Shown here one piece after another: positions 20,822-31,190 of a stretch of 64,000 bases of DNA. The stretch spans positions 3,100,001 to 3,164,000 of the forward strand of contig JAVHKY010000053.1 in the NCBI GenBank assembly GCA_035079385.1, read 5' to 3'. This DNA comes from Aspidiotus rigidus. Taxonomy: Eukaryota > Arthropoda > Insecta > Hemiptera > Diaspididae. A program made the position numbers and the translations under genes. Numbering within the stretch: the first letter of the stretch is position 1; each line of letters starts with the position of its first letter. The notes below the pieces were generated by a model. That model worked only from the letters and a program-made list of their open reading frames with translations, did not search any database and was not told the DNA's origin.

Positions 20822-22191
20822 TACAGAGTGGACCAGAAAGATGTTACCAGTTAAATGGGAGTTTGCGCTAAATCAGTTGAAGCTGATCGCTCATCACGAG
20901 CAAGACCAAATTTGCAATATCCTCCCATTGCCTGAATCAAGGAGTTTATGCGCTATGGCCCGCTTCGTTTATAGGTGGGGCGTCAGTTGATCTCTCATTG
21001 CAAGCACGCAACAGAAGACCACCTTTGCGTTCTTTGACTGAAACAACGAGAGTTTTCGCACTTTTTCCCGCTTTGATCATACGCAGAGCCCAAGTCGACC
21101 TCTCACTGCGAACCTTCCCCAAGTGAGGAGAATTTCCGCAATTTCCTCTTTCGGATCTGTCACCCGACGCTAGTCGTTCTCTCACTCCGCGAGCACTCAA
21201 TGGCAGACAAACTTGTCGACACTCCCTCCATTTCCTGAATCAACAATTTTACTGCACAATGGGAAAAATTGTCGATTTTTCATTTTGGAGATCATCTAGG
21301 GCCATTTCAGTATTTTTCTCGGACTCGGTGTTAAATTTTACTTCAGAATTGAAAACAACTTCTGAAGATTACGCAATTTTTAATCTTTGAGGGATTTGAT
21401 TCTCTTTGAGCCCATCAGGTGCTCCGAAGTATTTTTTAAGCATTTTCTTCGGACTCAGCGCGAAATTCCACTGGAAAATCGAATTAAAATTTGAAACTTT
21501 GAACAATTTTCCAATTTGGGGAAATGTTGACCCTTTTTGAGCCCATTAACCCATTTCGGTGCTCCAAAGAATTTTTTAAACATTTTTGTCGGACTTAGCG
21601 CGAAAGTCCACTTGAAAATCAAATTAAAATTTGAAAGTTTGAACAATTTTTCAATTTGGGGAAATTTTGGCCCTTTTTAGGCCCATTTACCCCTTTTAGG
21701 TGCTTCGAAGAACTTTTTAAGCATTTTTTCGGACTCAGCGCAAAATTCCACTTAAAAATCAAATTACCATTCAAAAGTTTGATCGATTTTCCAATTTTTT
21801 GGAAATTTTGACCTTTTTTGGGCCCATTAACCAATTTTGGTGCTTCTTAGGGTTTTGTTACTATTTTTTTCGTTTTCCCCGTCCACATTCACTTGAGAAA
21901 CAGTAATTTGGTTATTAATATTTTCGAAATTCAGCTTCATACTGTAAATTAACTAATTTTCGAGCCCTATTTTGGGAACCCTGGCGACTTAGTGAATTTT
22001 CGGCACATTTTGGTCCATAACTCGGCTCAGAAAAGTCGTAGGAACTTTGGATATGGCGCAAATTAAAGATAAAGTTGAGATACAAATTTCGTAGATTTGA
22101 AGTATACATCTAAAGTTTCGCGTTTTCGCGCTACAACAGATTTAGCGCAAACTCCCATTTAACTGGGAACATCTTTCTGGTCCAGCCTGTA
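20822..22191. mobile_element. Non-autonomous Tc1/mariner-type element with 51-bp terminal inverted repeats, copy 1
   Basis: The termini are TA-CAGAGTGGACCAGAAAGATG and, at the right, the complement of CAGGCTGGACCAGAAAGATG followed by TA. The inverted repeats run about 51 bp, through AGTTAAATGGGAGTTTGCGC, with only two or three mismatches. Flanking TA dinucleotides fit the TA target of the IS630-Tc1-mariner superfamily. The flanks rejoin as GAGCTA-TA-TTTGATGAG, close to the local minisatellite unit, so the element landed inside that repeat. No transposase is encoded. A minus-strand frame at 20946-21200 (start MSARGVRERLASGDRSERG) is shared with copy 2 at 33684-33956, but its codons drift and it is not a known protein. 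Confidence 0.85.
21400..21840. repeat. Internal tandem repeat of copy 1, three ~144-bp units
   Basis: Each unit contains TTTTTAAGCATTTT, CGGACTCAGCGC, CCACTTGAAAATC, AATTTGAAAGTTTGAAC and GGCCCATTAACC. Unit markers fall near 21433, 21578 and 21718. The same unit occurs seven times in copy 2 at 34060-34990. Confidence 0.85.
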
Positions 22192-22199
22192 TTTGATGA

Positions 22200-22460
22200 G
22201 AGGTGTTTCAGGCTAGTTTAGTATAGATACTATATATTAAACCTAGTTAGTATAAGCCTAGTATAACGAAGGCTAAAATTCAAAATTTTTTAGGCTAGTC
22301 ATTATATAGGCCTAGTATAGTATATTAGGTCCAGTATAATGAAGGCTGGAGTATTGAAATTTTTTAGCTACGTATTATAGACCTAGTATGGTATATTAGG
22401 CTTTGTATAATGAAGGCTGAAGTTTGAAATCCCTAGCATAACGAAGGCAAGCTATTTAGG
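22200..22460. repeat. 'GCCTAGTATA' repeat array
   Basis: Words such as GGCCTAGTATAGTATATTAG and AATGAAGGCTGAAG recur every ~75 bp, about four times. Looser arrays of the same words are at 17700-17770, 31190-31700, 35530-35710 and 55880-55940. Confidence 0.75.
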
Positions 22461-22777
22461 AGTGAGAATACACAATAGTGACGCCTATAAAACAGGTTTT
22501 TAATGAGGCCAATGATCTTAACGTGAAAAACCCTTCGCCATGTCCATGATCTCCATCTTCGAAGTCGACTCAAGTATGGTGGAAGGGGAAGGAGGCAGGA
22601 GTGATGGCCTCGACCTGAGAGATTCTTACGTCACACCTCTAATCTTGCACCACTTATTCATGGAGGACGATGAGGAGGCTTATCCTAAGGCCACCGCGAC
22701 GGAGTTTCAACGAGATACCAGAGTAGGCGAATTATGCGGCCGAAAATTTTCACCATTGGCATATTTGATTTAATTAA

Positions 22778-23157
22778 AGAAGAAATTAGATGCCACTGCA
22801 GGATTGCAAGAATTTTTCCGAGTCTTCCTCCTATCATATGAAGCTTAAAGCCTGAAGTTTTTCCCGAAAATGATGACTTGAACGCACTGCAATTTCAAGG
22901 AGGCCGTGTTTTTCTAAATCCTCTTCATATCATACATAGCTCGAGAGTCGACATTTTTCCAAGTCCCTCCTATTATCATAGCTCGAGAATCAAAATTTCT
23001 CCAAGTCCCCTTCATATCATATATAACTCAAGAGACGAAATTTTTCGAGGTTCTACCCCCCTCTCCAGGACGTTATCAACCTCGGGCCGCTCGCGTTCGC
23101 GGACGAAAATTTTCTGTAAGTACCCCCCAAAAAAGGGGATAGTAGGTTCTCCGCTAA
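22778..23157 (+). mobile_element. Hairpin-ended non-autonomous element with minisatellite core, copy A
   Basis: It starts TTAGATGCCACTGCAGGATT and ends AGTAGGTTCTCCGCTAA. Inside are TTGAACGCACTGCAATTTCA, four minisatellite units, the CGTTCGCGGACGAAAATTTT segment and a purine-rich AAAAGGGGATAG. The element at 29262-29663 matches along its whole length in the same orientation, where the end is the better hairpin AGCGGGTTCCCCGCT. Both end in CTAA, so a 3' hairpin plus CTRR end like that of Helitron-type elements is possible, though the hairpin directly abuts the end. No protein is encoded. Confidence 0.7.
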
Positions 23158-23396
23158 AAAAAGAAAGATAGTTCGCCAGTTGGCAGCGTCTCTCTACTCC
23201 CCTTTCCACCCTTCCAATAGTATAGCCTTCGCGAGGGTCTGGCTAGGCCTCTTCTAGTAAAGTCTAAATGATCTTGACCTGAATAACCCTGCCATCACTC
23301 CTTTGATCCTGATAACTTTAAAAAACTCGCAGCCTACTTCCTTAGCTGTTCGGGGTTGCCTTCATGAACCGAGTCGTTATGGGGGTTTCTTTGTTT

Positions 23397-23663
23397 ATAC
23401 TTTTTCTTCATTTATGATCGGAAAGTGCCTCGTAGCGCTCTCTTAATAGTGGTAAAACATGAGTCATATCGAACGTGGTCTTCATTTCGCACCTAGGGAA
23501 TATTGACAAGCTATCACCTATCTTGGTGATCTCCATCACCTTGGTGATCTCCAGAAATACCCTCGTCTTCTACTTTTTGATTGTAAATGAAGAAAAATCT
23601 CATACGCAAGACGGTTAGAAACGGCCATTTCTAACCCTATTGTAGCGTAAATAACTATATTCA
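23397..23663 (-). repeat. Dispersed ~310-bp repeat, copy B (antisense)
   Basis: Reverse complement of the repeat at 18115-18424: it shares TTCGCACCTAGGGAATATT, GGTTAGAAACGGCCATTTCT and TGTAGCGTAAATAACTAT. Near 23515-23555 CACCTTGGTGATCTCC is duplicated in tandem. Confidence 0.7.
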
Positions 23664-24130
23664 AACGATTGAACTTTGTTCCTCGCCACCTTGGGAGTTT
23701 GAGCTTAAAAATCCACATTTTTCGAAGTTCCGCCTATCAGATTCAGGTCAATATTCGAAATTTTTCCTAGACCCCTTCCTATCGTATATTTATTTATTTA
23801 TTTATTGGTTGATATTAAAATGACAATAATTTTATGAAAGGATAATAAAATAAGAGTGGCAGTCGTAACAGCGACAGGTGAAAACTGCCCCCTTCCAAGG
23901 TAGCAATGTTGCCTCGGAAGTCGAAATTTTAAGGAGGAACCTGTTCTTTGGGGTGTTATTCCGAAAAATTTTCCGTGCTCTACACACCGTATGATATCTG
24001 GATAAAATGAAAATGTTCCAAGTGCAACATCATTTGCAAACATGGTCCAAGTCCCCCCTCCCCCTCTATCATATATAGCTCAAGGGTTGGACTTGAACAA
24101 GTTTCGACTCTTTCGAGCAATATAATTTAT

Positions 24131-24661
24131 ATGATAGGAGGGGGACTTGTGATGTTTGAAGCATTGCATATCTGGTTCATTAAAGGGGTTGAGCCAATGG
24201 GTGTACGAAGCATTGCATGTCTAATTACTCGAAGGGGTCATCCTAATGCGGGTCATGTCATGTATCATTTTTCAACTGATAGAACAGGTTCCCTGCGTCC
24301 CTCGTTTAACATCGTTAAGGAAGCCGTCATTTTTTTACGTCGAACCTCAGCGCTACCCCTGAAATTTTTGAGACTACAACGAATAGTGTCTGTCATTGAA
24401 TTAGGGGAAGTAGCAACAAGGTTACTCCAGTGCTTTCATGACGACGACAGAAGATATCAGCGATTCCTGAACCGAAATAATTTCAAAAAGGATGATTTTG
24501 AGAAGTCTATTCAAGGCGTAAAAAATGACCGAGGTCGTATTTGTCATCCATATGGATTCAAACGCACTATTATCACAATTCTCAATCAAGCAAAATTGGG
24601 TAAACTTGTTCAGAAAGGAAATTTTAAAGCCGAACAGAAAAAGCAGTACGAGGATTTTTGA
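24131..24661 (+). pseudogene. 176-codon open frame upstream of the Penelope-like element, unidentified
   Basis: This is the longest uninterrupted frame in the window. Its first ~10 codons lie in the minisatellite and its codons 55-75 cross the 'AACAGGTTCCCTGCGTCC' repeat end, so the 5' part is not original coding sequence. From about codon 110 the product is basic and helical (DDDRRYQRFLNRNNFKKDDF, KGNFKAEQKKQYEDF). The stop at its end is followed directly by IAADKGRSF in the +1-shifted reading, which fits the start of the Penelope reverse transcriptase. The last third may therefore be the N-terminal region of that element; the rest I cannot identify. Confidence 0.35.
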
Positions 24662-24663
24662 TA

Positions 24664-26220
24664 GCGGCTGACAAGGGTAGGAGCTTCTATAAAAAAAAAA
24701 AAAACGCTATCAATAATTCTTATTTTTGTTTTTTTTTAGTAACCTTGCATTAAGATTTTTGAACTGTATAGGATCAGAGGACTTTTTTTTTTTTTGAACT
24801 ACGATGTCGTAGAACAAATACCAAAGTTGGAATTGGAGGAATAAGGCAATAATGGTTTGTGACATGTCTGGGAGGGTATGACAGAATGAGAGTGGTCAAT
24901 GTGCTTCCCAGAAGTGCATCTACCAACCTTCATACATTTTTTTTACAACGTCGAAAAACAAAACACTCATATTTTTCAGAATTCTTGAAGCGGTGCGTTG
25001 TGGGCAGAATGAAAGTTCTACGTCCAGTTTTCTTTATCCCTCAATGCACAAAGCAAATTACAATAGAATCTAATCTGCACCATGCTACTCGATAGCAAAG
25101 ATCGTTTCCAGATTCTTGAAAGAAAACTCAAACAAAGCATCAAAACAGGGAGCTGATAGACGGATTGGAAAATGTAGAAATCAAGAGCAACGATAAACTG
25201 TATCCTTGGACGTAACGAATATATAATTGGTACCATACGAAACAAGGAACTTCTCATTCAGTCGCAGAACAACAGAAACCCTGAGAGGCTGGAGTAGGCC
25301 AGAATAATGGAAGGGATCATGGATAATGATTTGAAAACAAGTTTTACAGCCAGAAAGGAGGACTAACGATGGGATCACTGCTGTTGTAACCGATACTGGC
25401 AGAGATATTCATGAATGATATGGAAAACGGGGCATTGAAAGGCAGCAAGTTCTTGATCAAACACTGGACTGAATAATTTAGTGATCGAGCAATGATGGTA
25501 AGTGGATTAACTCCTTCTGGAAACAAGTTTGATGAATGAGAGCATTAAACTCCTATCAGAAAAAGATACTCACACTGGTGAACAACAGGATGGAATACAA
25601 AGTCTACAAGATATCCACGCACATTGACACCAGCATTTCAAATGAATCGCACCGCCAGCCTAGAAACGATTCAGAATCACTACTACCAAACAATAACTTG
25701 AAGAACAATGGAGAGACGAGTAAAGAAATTAACATATTTAAGTTGATCGCAGCAGCCAAATGCTACTCCAGAGGCGTGATTCAGGGAGCTCAAGCAAAGG
25801 TAATAAAGACGTTCAGTGATTTGATTTGAATGTGGACATCCATCACAACTTACCCATGAATAAGCAGTGACCAGACAAAAGAAAAAGACAACTAAAGCTT
25901 GATAAGCTCAGTTTCGAATAGTGCGAAGGCATGTACATTGTTGAGGCTAGGAGAAAGTTCAACATCAGGGAAAAAGAGTACGAAAAATCAAGAGAGAAAG
26001 AACAGAGCAAATCACTGTTTGGCAAACACTAGCACTGCAATAAAAAACATCAAATGACGTCACATACGTGGAGAACCGTATGAAGATGAGAAAATTCTGG
26101 GAACAGATGGAGATTGCAAAGGCAAAGAGGAAAAAAAACGGTCTTTTCGAAAGATTATTTGACCTGGAGATTGGACGAGAGAGGAATGACAGGTGGCAGC
26201 ACACCTTATGACCAATAGAA
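24664..26220 (+). pseudogene. Penelope-like retroelement, reverse transcriptase plus GIY-YIG tail (broken), copy 2
   Basis: Penelope-like elements encode a telomerase-related reverse transcriptase, often followed by a GIY-YIG endonuclease. In order I see IAADKGR (24664-24684, fits the A-D-K-G motif) and ENVEIKSNDKL (about 25168-25200, fits the segment before S-F-D-V-x-x-L-F-T-N-V-P). Then GGLTMGS, an in-frame TAA at 25387-25389, and PILAEIFMNDME (about 25390-25425) fit M-G-S-P-L-S-P-I-L-A-E-I-F-M-x-x-L-E. The Y-x-D-D box is not recognisable. YKVYKISTHIDTSISNESH (about 25590-25645) fits the F-x-V-Y-R-K-P-T-H-T-D segment. The GIY-YIG remnant is ARRKFNIREKEYEKS (from about 25945), and FWEQMEIAKAKRKKNGLFER (from about 26087) is the usual C-terminal region. 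Many stops and frame changes make it a pseudogene. Confidence 0.75.
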
Positions 26221-26559
26221 ACGTAGCACATGGGTCAAAGAGAAAACCAATCGCAACGCAGGATTGTTGAAGCCAATAATATCAAAGTGTCATACTGTAA
26301 AAACTAAAGTTTAAGTCCTTGTTCTTCAGTAAACGATTATACTGCAGACGGGATAACACCTAAAATGAAGCCACATGTGCTCGTGGCAGGAGTCAATTTG
26401 TGGCGAGAGCTCAATGAAAGTCTGAAGGACCGACCTTTGCGTGTCTTCTCAGTAGAGTAAAGGCTCAGACTCCCTCGCTCCCCTTGGCCATACTCGTAGG
26501 CGTGGTAGATGGATTGTGGAATCGATAAACGAACAAACAAAAAAATTCTGGCGGCACAA

Positions 26560-27500
26560 ACATGCAGAAGGGAACGTCGAGTTTATGTGTATGGCAGTAC
26601 ATCGCGGTTATGAAAACATAATTGAAAAGCGTTGTCAATTACCGCGTGTGAGGCGTACGTAACCATAAGATAATACGTATTTCGAGATACATAATGCAAA
26701 AAGTTCATTGGTTAAGCATTATTTCGTATAAGGGTAATCGAATGAAGTTTTCGCTGTAAAAATACACTCGAGAAAATTTACCTCGTCAGTGTTGAAAAAA
26801 GGGTAACGAAAGTGAACATCGTATCAAAACGCATTAAAACAGGGTTTCTTCAAATGCTGCGTGTGAAATACGATAAGCTTTTTTGAATAGCATTAACGTC
26901 GTTCTCGTAAAGCGTGCCATCATTGTGCGCGCTCAGCGCCTATATACGCCATGAATGAGTTTTTCGATCTTGAAAGATTCGATTTAGAATTTTCTGTGTA
27001 GTTGAGAACTTCATCCGCACCGCCGAGATGAACGATACGAAAATTTTATCGTTTAGAGCCCAAAATATAAAGAAAGAAGAAGTTAACGCATCAAATTACG
27101 AAAGCGAGCCATATTTCAGCGGAAACATAATCATTTCAAATTCCTTTTTTCTTGAAAAACTTTTACCGGTATATCTATCACGTTGCCTATATAGGCCTAC
27201 TCTATAGACGATTACAAGTATGTAAAGATTAATTCAAATTCAACTTTCATTATGGGCTTCGTTTTCTCTCTTTAGTGGTTGGTAGCCTTTTTCAGGGTAA
27301 GTACCAAATTATGATACCATTGAAAGAGCGTTAGACCGAAAGCTGGGATGATTTTGGGAGGGGAAGTGCACGACTTTTTCGCCGTTTAACCAACAAAACA
27401 AGCTTCCTTTCCCCGTTGATTTTTTAGTTTTTTTAGGGGTGAGAGGTGATGTCCCAAAGTCTTTCCCCCTTAAATCTGTCTCAGAGCTCTTAGTTTCAAG
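26560..27500. other. No gene recognised; one micro-exon-like segment
   Basis: No protein motif. A 21-bp segment at 27276-27296 (plus strand) lies between GTTTTCTCTCTTTAG and GTAAGTACC, which are good acceptor and donor sequences. It would add seven codons in frame (WLVAFFR in one frame). Such pairs arise by chance in AT-rich DNA, so it is recorded only as a candidate. Confidence 0.3.
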
Positions 27501-27519
27501 TCTATTGAAGTGGTGGCAA

Positions 27520-28105
27520 TGACCGGTGTCGGCAGATTGCGGCTCATCCGGATAGCGGCCGCAAAATGGAACCCACATTGCGGCCTGCAGAATTTGTATG
27601 ACCGAGCAGATTGCGGCCAATACACGCAAGCAGATTGCGGCCCATAACGCGTACATATACTTCCCTTCCCAATTAACCAGACTTAGGACTGGCTACAGCT
27701 GCAGCTGCTTGCAGGTTTGGTTAAAAGTATGATTATGTTCATGAAATTCATGAATTACTATACCATCTTGAATTTTCATAAACGCTTGACTACATCGTTT
27801 TTCTGTACACTGAATACTGTGTAATGTAGGTACCTATCCAAATCTGCCAAGTTTATAATTATGGGAAACTGCTGCTAATGACTAACCATTACTCAGAATT
27901 GTGAAGTTGTAATGTTTGCATCGATCCATTCTGCAGGAGCCTTAAAAAGAATATTTTCGTTAGCCGAAATCTGTATCATATATTTTACAGGGGCCGCAAG
28001 AAACATGTTTTTTTGGGCCACAATCAGCACCCTATTTATTTTTTCATAGGCCGCAAAATGCTCGGGTTGACATTTCTATGGCCGCAATCTGGAAACAGCC
28101 CCAAT
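27520..28105. mobile_element. Element with repeated inverted GATTGCGGCC motifs
   Basis: CAGATTGCGGC occurs on the plus strand at about 27533, 27608 and 27630, and its complement GGCCGCAATCTG at about 28080. GCGGCCGCAAAATG and AGGCCGCAAAATG lie near each end. Repeated short subterminal motifs pointing inward are typical of hAT or CACTA-type DNA transposons. No transposase or clear target duplication was seen; the 115-codon minus frame at 27309-27656 crosses the motif array and is not a gene. Confidence 0.5.
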
Positions 28106-28589
28106 GACGAGCCGTAGGTCAGTAAGTGCCGTACGTGGAGTAAAGAAGCTGATCCAAGATGAACATGAGTAGCAGATTCATTTTCTCAAGAGTATCATCA
28201 TCAAGTGTCGATCTTGACACTCCGTCGGCCTTGGTCTCGAATAAATTTCCATTTGTGATCAAGTGGAGGAAGGGGGAGAGGACTGCTGAAGAATTTCAGA
28301 TTCTGAGCCCTGTAAATGGAGAAGAATTTGGAAAATTTGTCAAGATTTTCATGACACTGCATATTTTTTTTTTTTTTTTTTTGTGAATGATACGCTAAAT
28401 CTAATTCAAAATCTGGACAATCCATGCATGTAGGAGGCCCACTATGAAATCTGATGTGGCACGTTTTTGTACGTTGACCCTACTTATAATACCTGTAAAG
28501 AATTGATAATCAATTTCCGACATTTTCAACCGTGTCTGGTCGTTCATTAGTCAATTTAGGTAGGTTTTTTCGGGCCACTAGGTGAAGGG

Positions 28590-29140
28590 AAGTCAGTGCA
28601 TGTGGACTTCGAACTCCGTACCCATGAATATGACCCAAAAGTCATCAATTATGAACTTGTTCAGCTGGCTGAAAATGCTCCTCACTTAGTTTTACGTCAT
28701 CTGAATAGCAAGTTAAACTGGAGAACTCACATTGAGAAAAAGGGAGAACAACTTAAGATTCTAAGAAATCCACTGGATGATCCGCGCCAAGATCATCTTT
28801 CGCTCCAAAACAAAAGGTTGCTTCACGTCATGGTTCTACGGCCAATCTGGATGGATGGTATACTTTTGAGGGGGGGGGAAGGGGTCAGCAGCAAATAGCA
28901 ACATCCAAACTATACGGAGATTTGAGAACATTGAGGGGTTCTATGGTACATCACGAACCCCCAACTACATCAAGACCTGACCCTCGAAACGGGTCTCCAC
29001 CAGATTGCGTCTAGAGCCACCGATAGATACGTTGATCGACTCCTCATTCATACCAGCACAAAAACGCTGATTCTACTCGAAAAAGCGACTCGGACGGAAA
29101 ATCATTGCAAAAATCAACTGAAACACAATTTTTTCGATAT
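28590..29140 (+). pseudogene. Jockey-like non-LTR retrotransposon, C-terminal end of the reverse transcriptase (broken)
   Basis: The frame at 28596-28898 reads HLNSKLNWRTHIEKKGEQLK and later LSLQNKRLLHVMVLRPIWMD. This fits the Jockey-clade segment after the catalytic box, L-x-x-x-L-T-W-x-x-H-I-x-x-K and then K-L-L-L-Y-x-x-I-L-x-P-I-W-x-Y-G. After frame changes in a G-rich stretch, another frame from 28964 gives LHQDLTLETGLHQIASRATD and RYVDRLLIHTSTKTLILLEK, the usual C-terminus (L-H-x-D-L-x-(I/L)-x-x-V). An A tract near 29210 is a plausible 3' end. Only the 3' end is here, as in 5'-truncated insertions. Confidence 0.8.
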
Positions 29141-29261
29141 CACTGCATGGCATAGTCACTTGCGTTCATTCCCTCTTTACCTGTCTTGAGTTTATGTAAA
29201 TGTACGAGTAAAAAAAAATTTGTTTATTTTAATATTGAGAACGACAGAAGATCTGCCCAGA

Positions 29262-29663
29262 AAAAATTAGATGCCATTGCAGGACTACAATGGCAGCGGG
29301 GAACCCGCTGTCCCAAGTCCTCTAGAGCCAGAAGGTTTTTCCAGTCCTGAAAATCATGACGTGACAACTTGAACGCGCTGCAATTTCAAGGAAGCCGTCG
29401 TCTTTCCAAGTCCCCCTCCTATCATATATAGCTTGGAGTTAGGAATTTTTCCATGTCCCCTTCCTATCATATAAGGCTAGAGGGTCGAAATTTTTCTAAT
29501 TCCTCCTCCTACCATATATAGCTCGAAGGCAGGAAATTTTCCAAGTCCCCCTCCCCTCTCCGTGACGTCATCAACCTCGTGACGTCATCAACATCGCTCG
29601 TGTTCGCGGACGAAAATTTCCTGGAAGTATCCCCCAACAAAAGAGATAGCGGGTTCCCCGCTA
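29262..29663 (+). mobile_element. Hairpin-ended non-autonomous element with minisatellite core, copy B
   Basis: It starts TTAGATGCCATTGCAGGACT, reaches the hairpin AGCGGGGAACCCGCT at 29295-29309, and ends in AGCGGGTTCCCCGCT at 29649-29663 followed by AA. The inner part has TTGAACGCGCTGCAATTTCA, three or four minisatellite units, two tandem GTGACGTCATCAAC words and CGTGTTCGCGGACGAAAATT. It matches copy A (22778-23157) throughout. The hairpin at 29295-29309 is the reverse complement of the terminal one. Confidence 0.75.
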
Positions 29664-29689
29664 ATAATAGTGAATGAGGCTCCACTTCG

Positions 29690-30120
29690 GGACGGAACGG
29701 AAGTAAGGTATGATAAGGAGATGATAGTGGTAAATATCAGCGACTAATGACACAGCTTGGATAAACTTGTTATTCAGAGGAGCCTCCGGTCATTTTTGCA
29801 CAAAGGTTAAACAGCCTGAAAGCAGATAGTTAGATGAGAGGTTGAGAGAGGATTGGGTGGCCTGATGTTGGGGCTCTGTAATCGAGTCACGAGCAACCAA
29901 ACTTTTGTAGAGTTACTGAAAGAGAATTTCTGGTTCATTGCAACGAGTAAATAAGATGAAATTTGAGGATATTGAGAGAGTGTGTGAGGCTCCTTATCTC
30001 AGTTCCAAATAATCTTCGGATCATAGAAATCAGCTTGGCTCCCTGTCAGGTTCTGCTGTACTTTGTGTCCACTTTATTAGTGTAGACGGTACTATTGCCA
30101 TATAAAGGGTACACAGCCAT
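29690..30120 (-). pseudogene. Possible C-terminal fragment of a non-LTR reverse transcriptase (CR1/Rex-like)
   Basis: The minus strand reads YGNSTVYTNKVDTKYSR, then a stop, QGAKLISMIRRLFG, and SLTHSLNILKFHLIYSLQ. Non-LTR elements of the CR1 group have W-G-x-x-Y-x-x-x-L-x-x-I-x-x-x-Q-K-R-A-(L/I)-R-I-I, then P-L-F-x-x-L-x-I-L-x-x-x-x-(I/L)-Y-x-L at this place, and the order and spacing agree. The match is diverged and stop-ridden, and the rest of the domain is missing. Confidence 0.4.
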
Positions 30121-30418
30121 GTACCAGAAATCTATTTCTCAAACCCTACAAGCCTCGATCAGTCCCCATTGTATACAATTGGTATATATGAAGCTCAGGG
30201 AAACTTGAAGTGGAAATTTTTAGTTATTCGGAAATATTATAGAAAGTCGTTCCACTCTTAGAATAGGAGTACTGTGCCTGAACACACTCACCAGTATTGT
30301 ACTCAAACATCTAAAATATTACTCAACAATGTTCCTCAATATGAATAGATGTATTTCTCCTCTTTTTTCGCTCAACTCAACTTCAACGTTCAAATAAGAT
30401 AATGAATGCAGCGCTTAC

Positions 30419-30475
30419 CTGGCCGTCTTCGCTGTAGTCCGGACGAGTGAATTATCAAAATAGAACGACTTATCC
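30419..30475 (-). CDS. Candidate 57-bp internal coding exon
   Basis: On the minus strand the segment is preceded by CCCTTTTTTTTCTCTGCTTTCAG (an uninterrupted polypyrimidine tract and AG, ending at 30476) and followed by GTAAGCGC from 30418, with exon end GGCCAG. These are strong consensus acceptor and donor sites. The length is a multiple of three. Two frames are open: one gives DKSFYFDNSLVRTTAKTA between split codons, the other ISRSILIIHSSGLQRRRP. The first looks more like an ordinary protein. I do not recognise the gene. A symmetric 57-bp exon is typical of cassette exons. The split-codon phase fits the exon at 63914-64000. Confidence 0.6.
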
Positions 30476-30479
30476 CTGA

Positions 30480-31190
30480 AAGCAGAGAAAAAAAAGGGAT
30501 GGAAATTTTAGTAATCGTTACACTAACAAAAATCGCAGAAATACCGAAGCGAACGTCAAACGCGTTGCTCGAATTATGGCATAATGAAATTAGGTATCTA
30601 GAAATTAGTTGCCCAATTATCGTCCGTCAATTAAACCGTCGCACGCCAATGGCAAAATGAATAATAAACTAGATTGAAATATTCATCGTAAAACCATAGC
30701 TTTGGCAAGAATACGCGGATACAGATTAGCGATTGTGAATTAATTTATACCGACGAAACGTTTTTGTTCACTGTCGCGGAAGTGAAGTTGGTTTTCGATT
30801 GAATTACGAGTAAAATGAGAGAGTGAGAGAGACAGACAGACAGAAAAAACTCTCCCTCAGGAATGATAACGACAACGTTCACAGATTATGAGTTCTTGTT
30901 TTACTTCGTTAACAACTTGGTTCCCGGGTGAAAGTGTTGAAAATATCTCTAGTATTTGAGCGAAAAACTTACTGTATTTCTTTTTTTTTACCCTACGATA
31001 AATCTAAGTCATAAGTTCCGGTATATTTTGACGGGTCGAAAAATTTAGTTCTCTTATTGTCAGACGTTCTGAGCATAAAAAAAGTGTAAAAAAAATTTGA
31101 CAAGAAACTGGAAGAAATATTTACTTATGCCTATAGCCTAAAATAATAATGTAGTCTATTGAGAGAAGTTATCACGGAAGCTTCTTCTAT
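30480..31190. other. No further feature; probable intron upstream of the 57-bp exon
   Basis: AT-rich single-copy DNA. GAGAGAGACAGACAGACAGA at 30825-30844 is a short purine/AC microsatellite. Confidence 0.4.
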
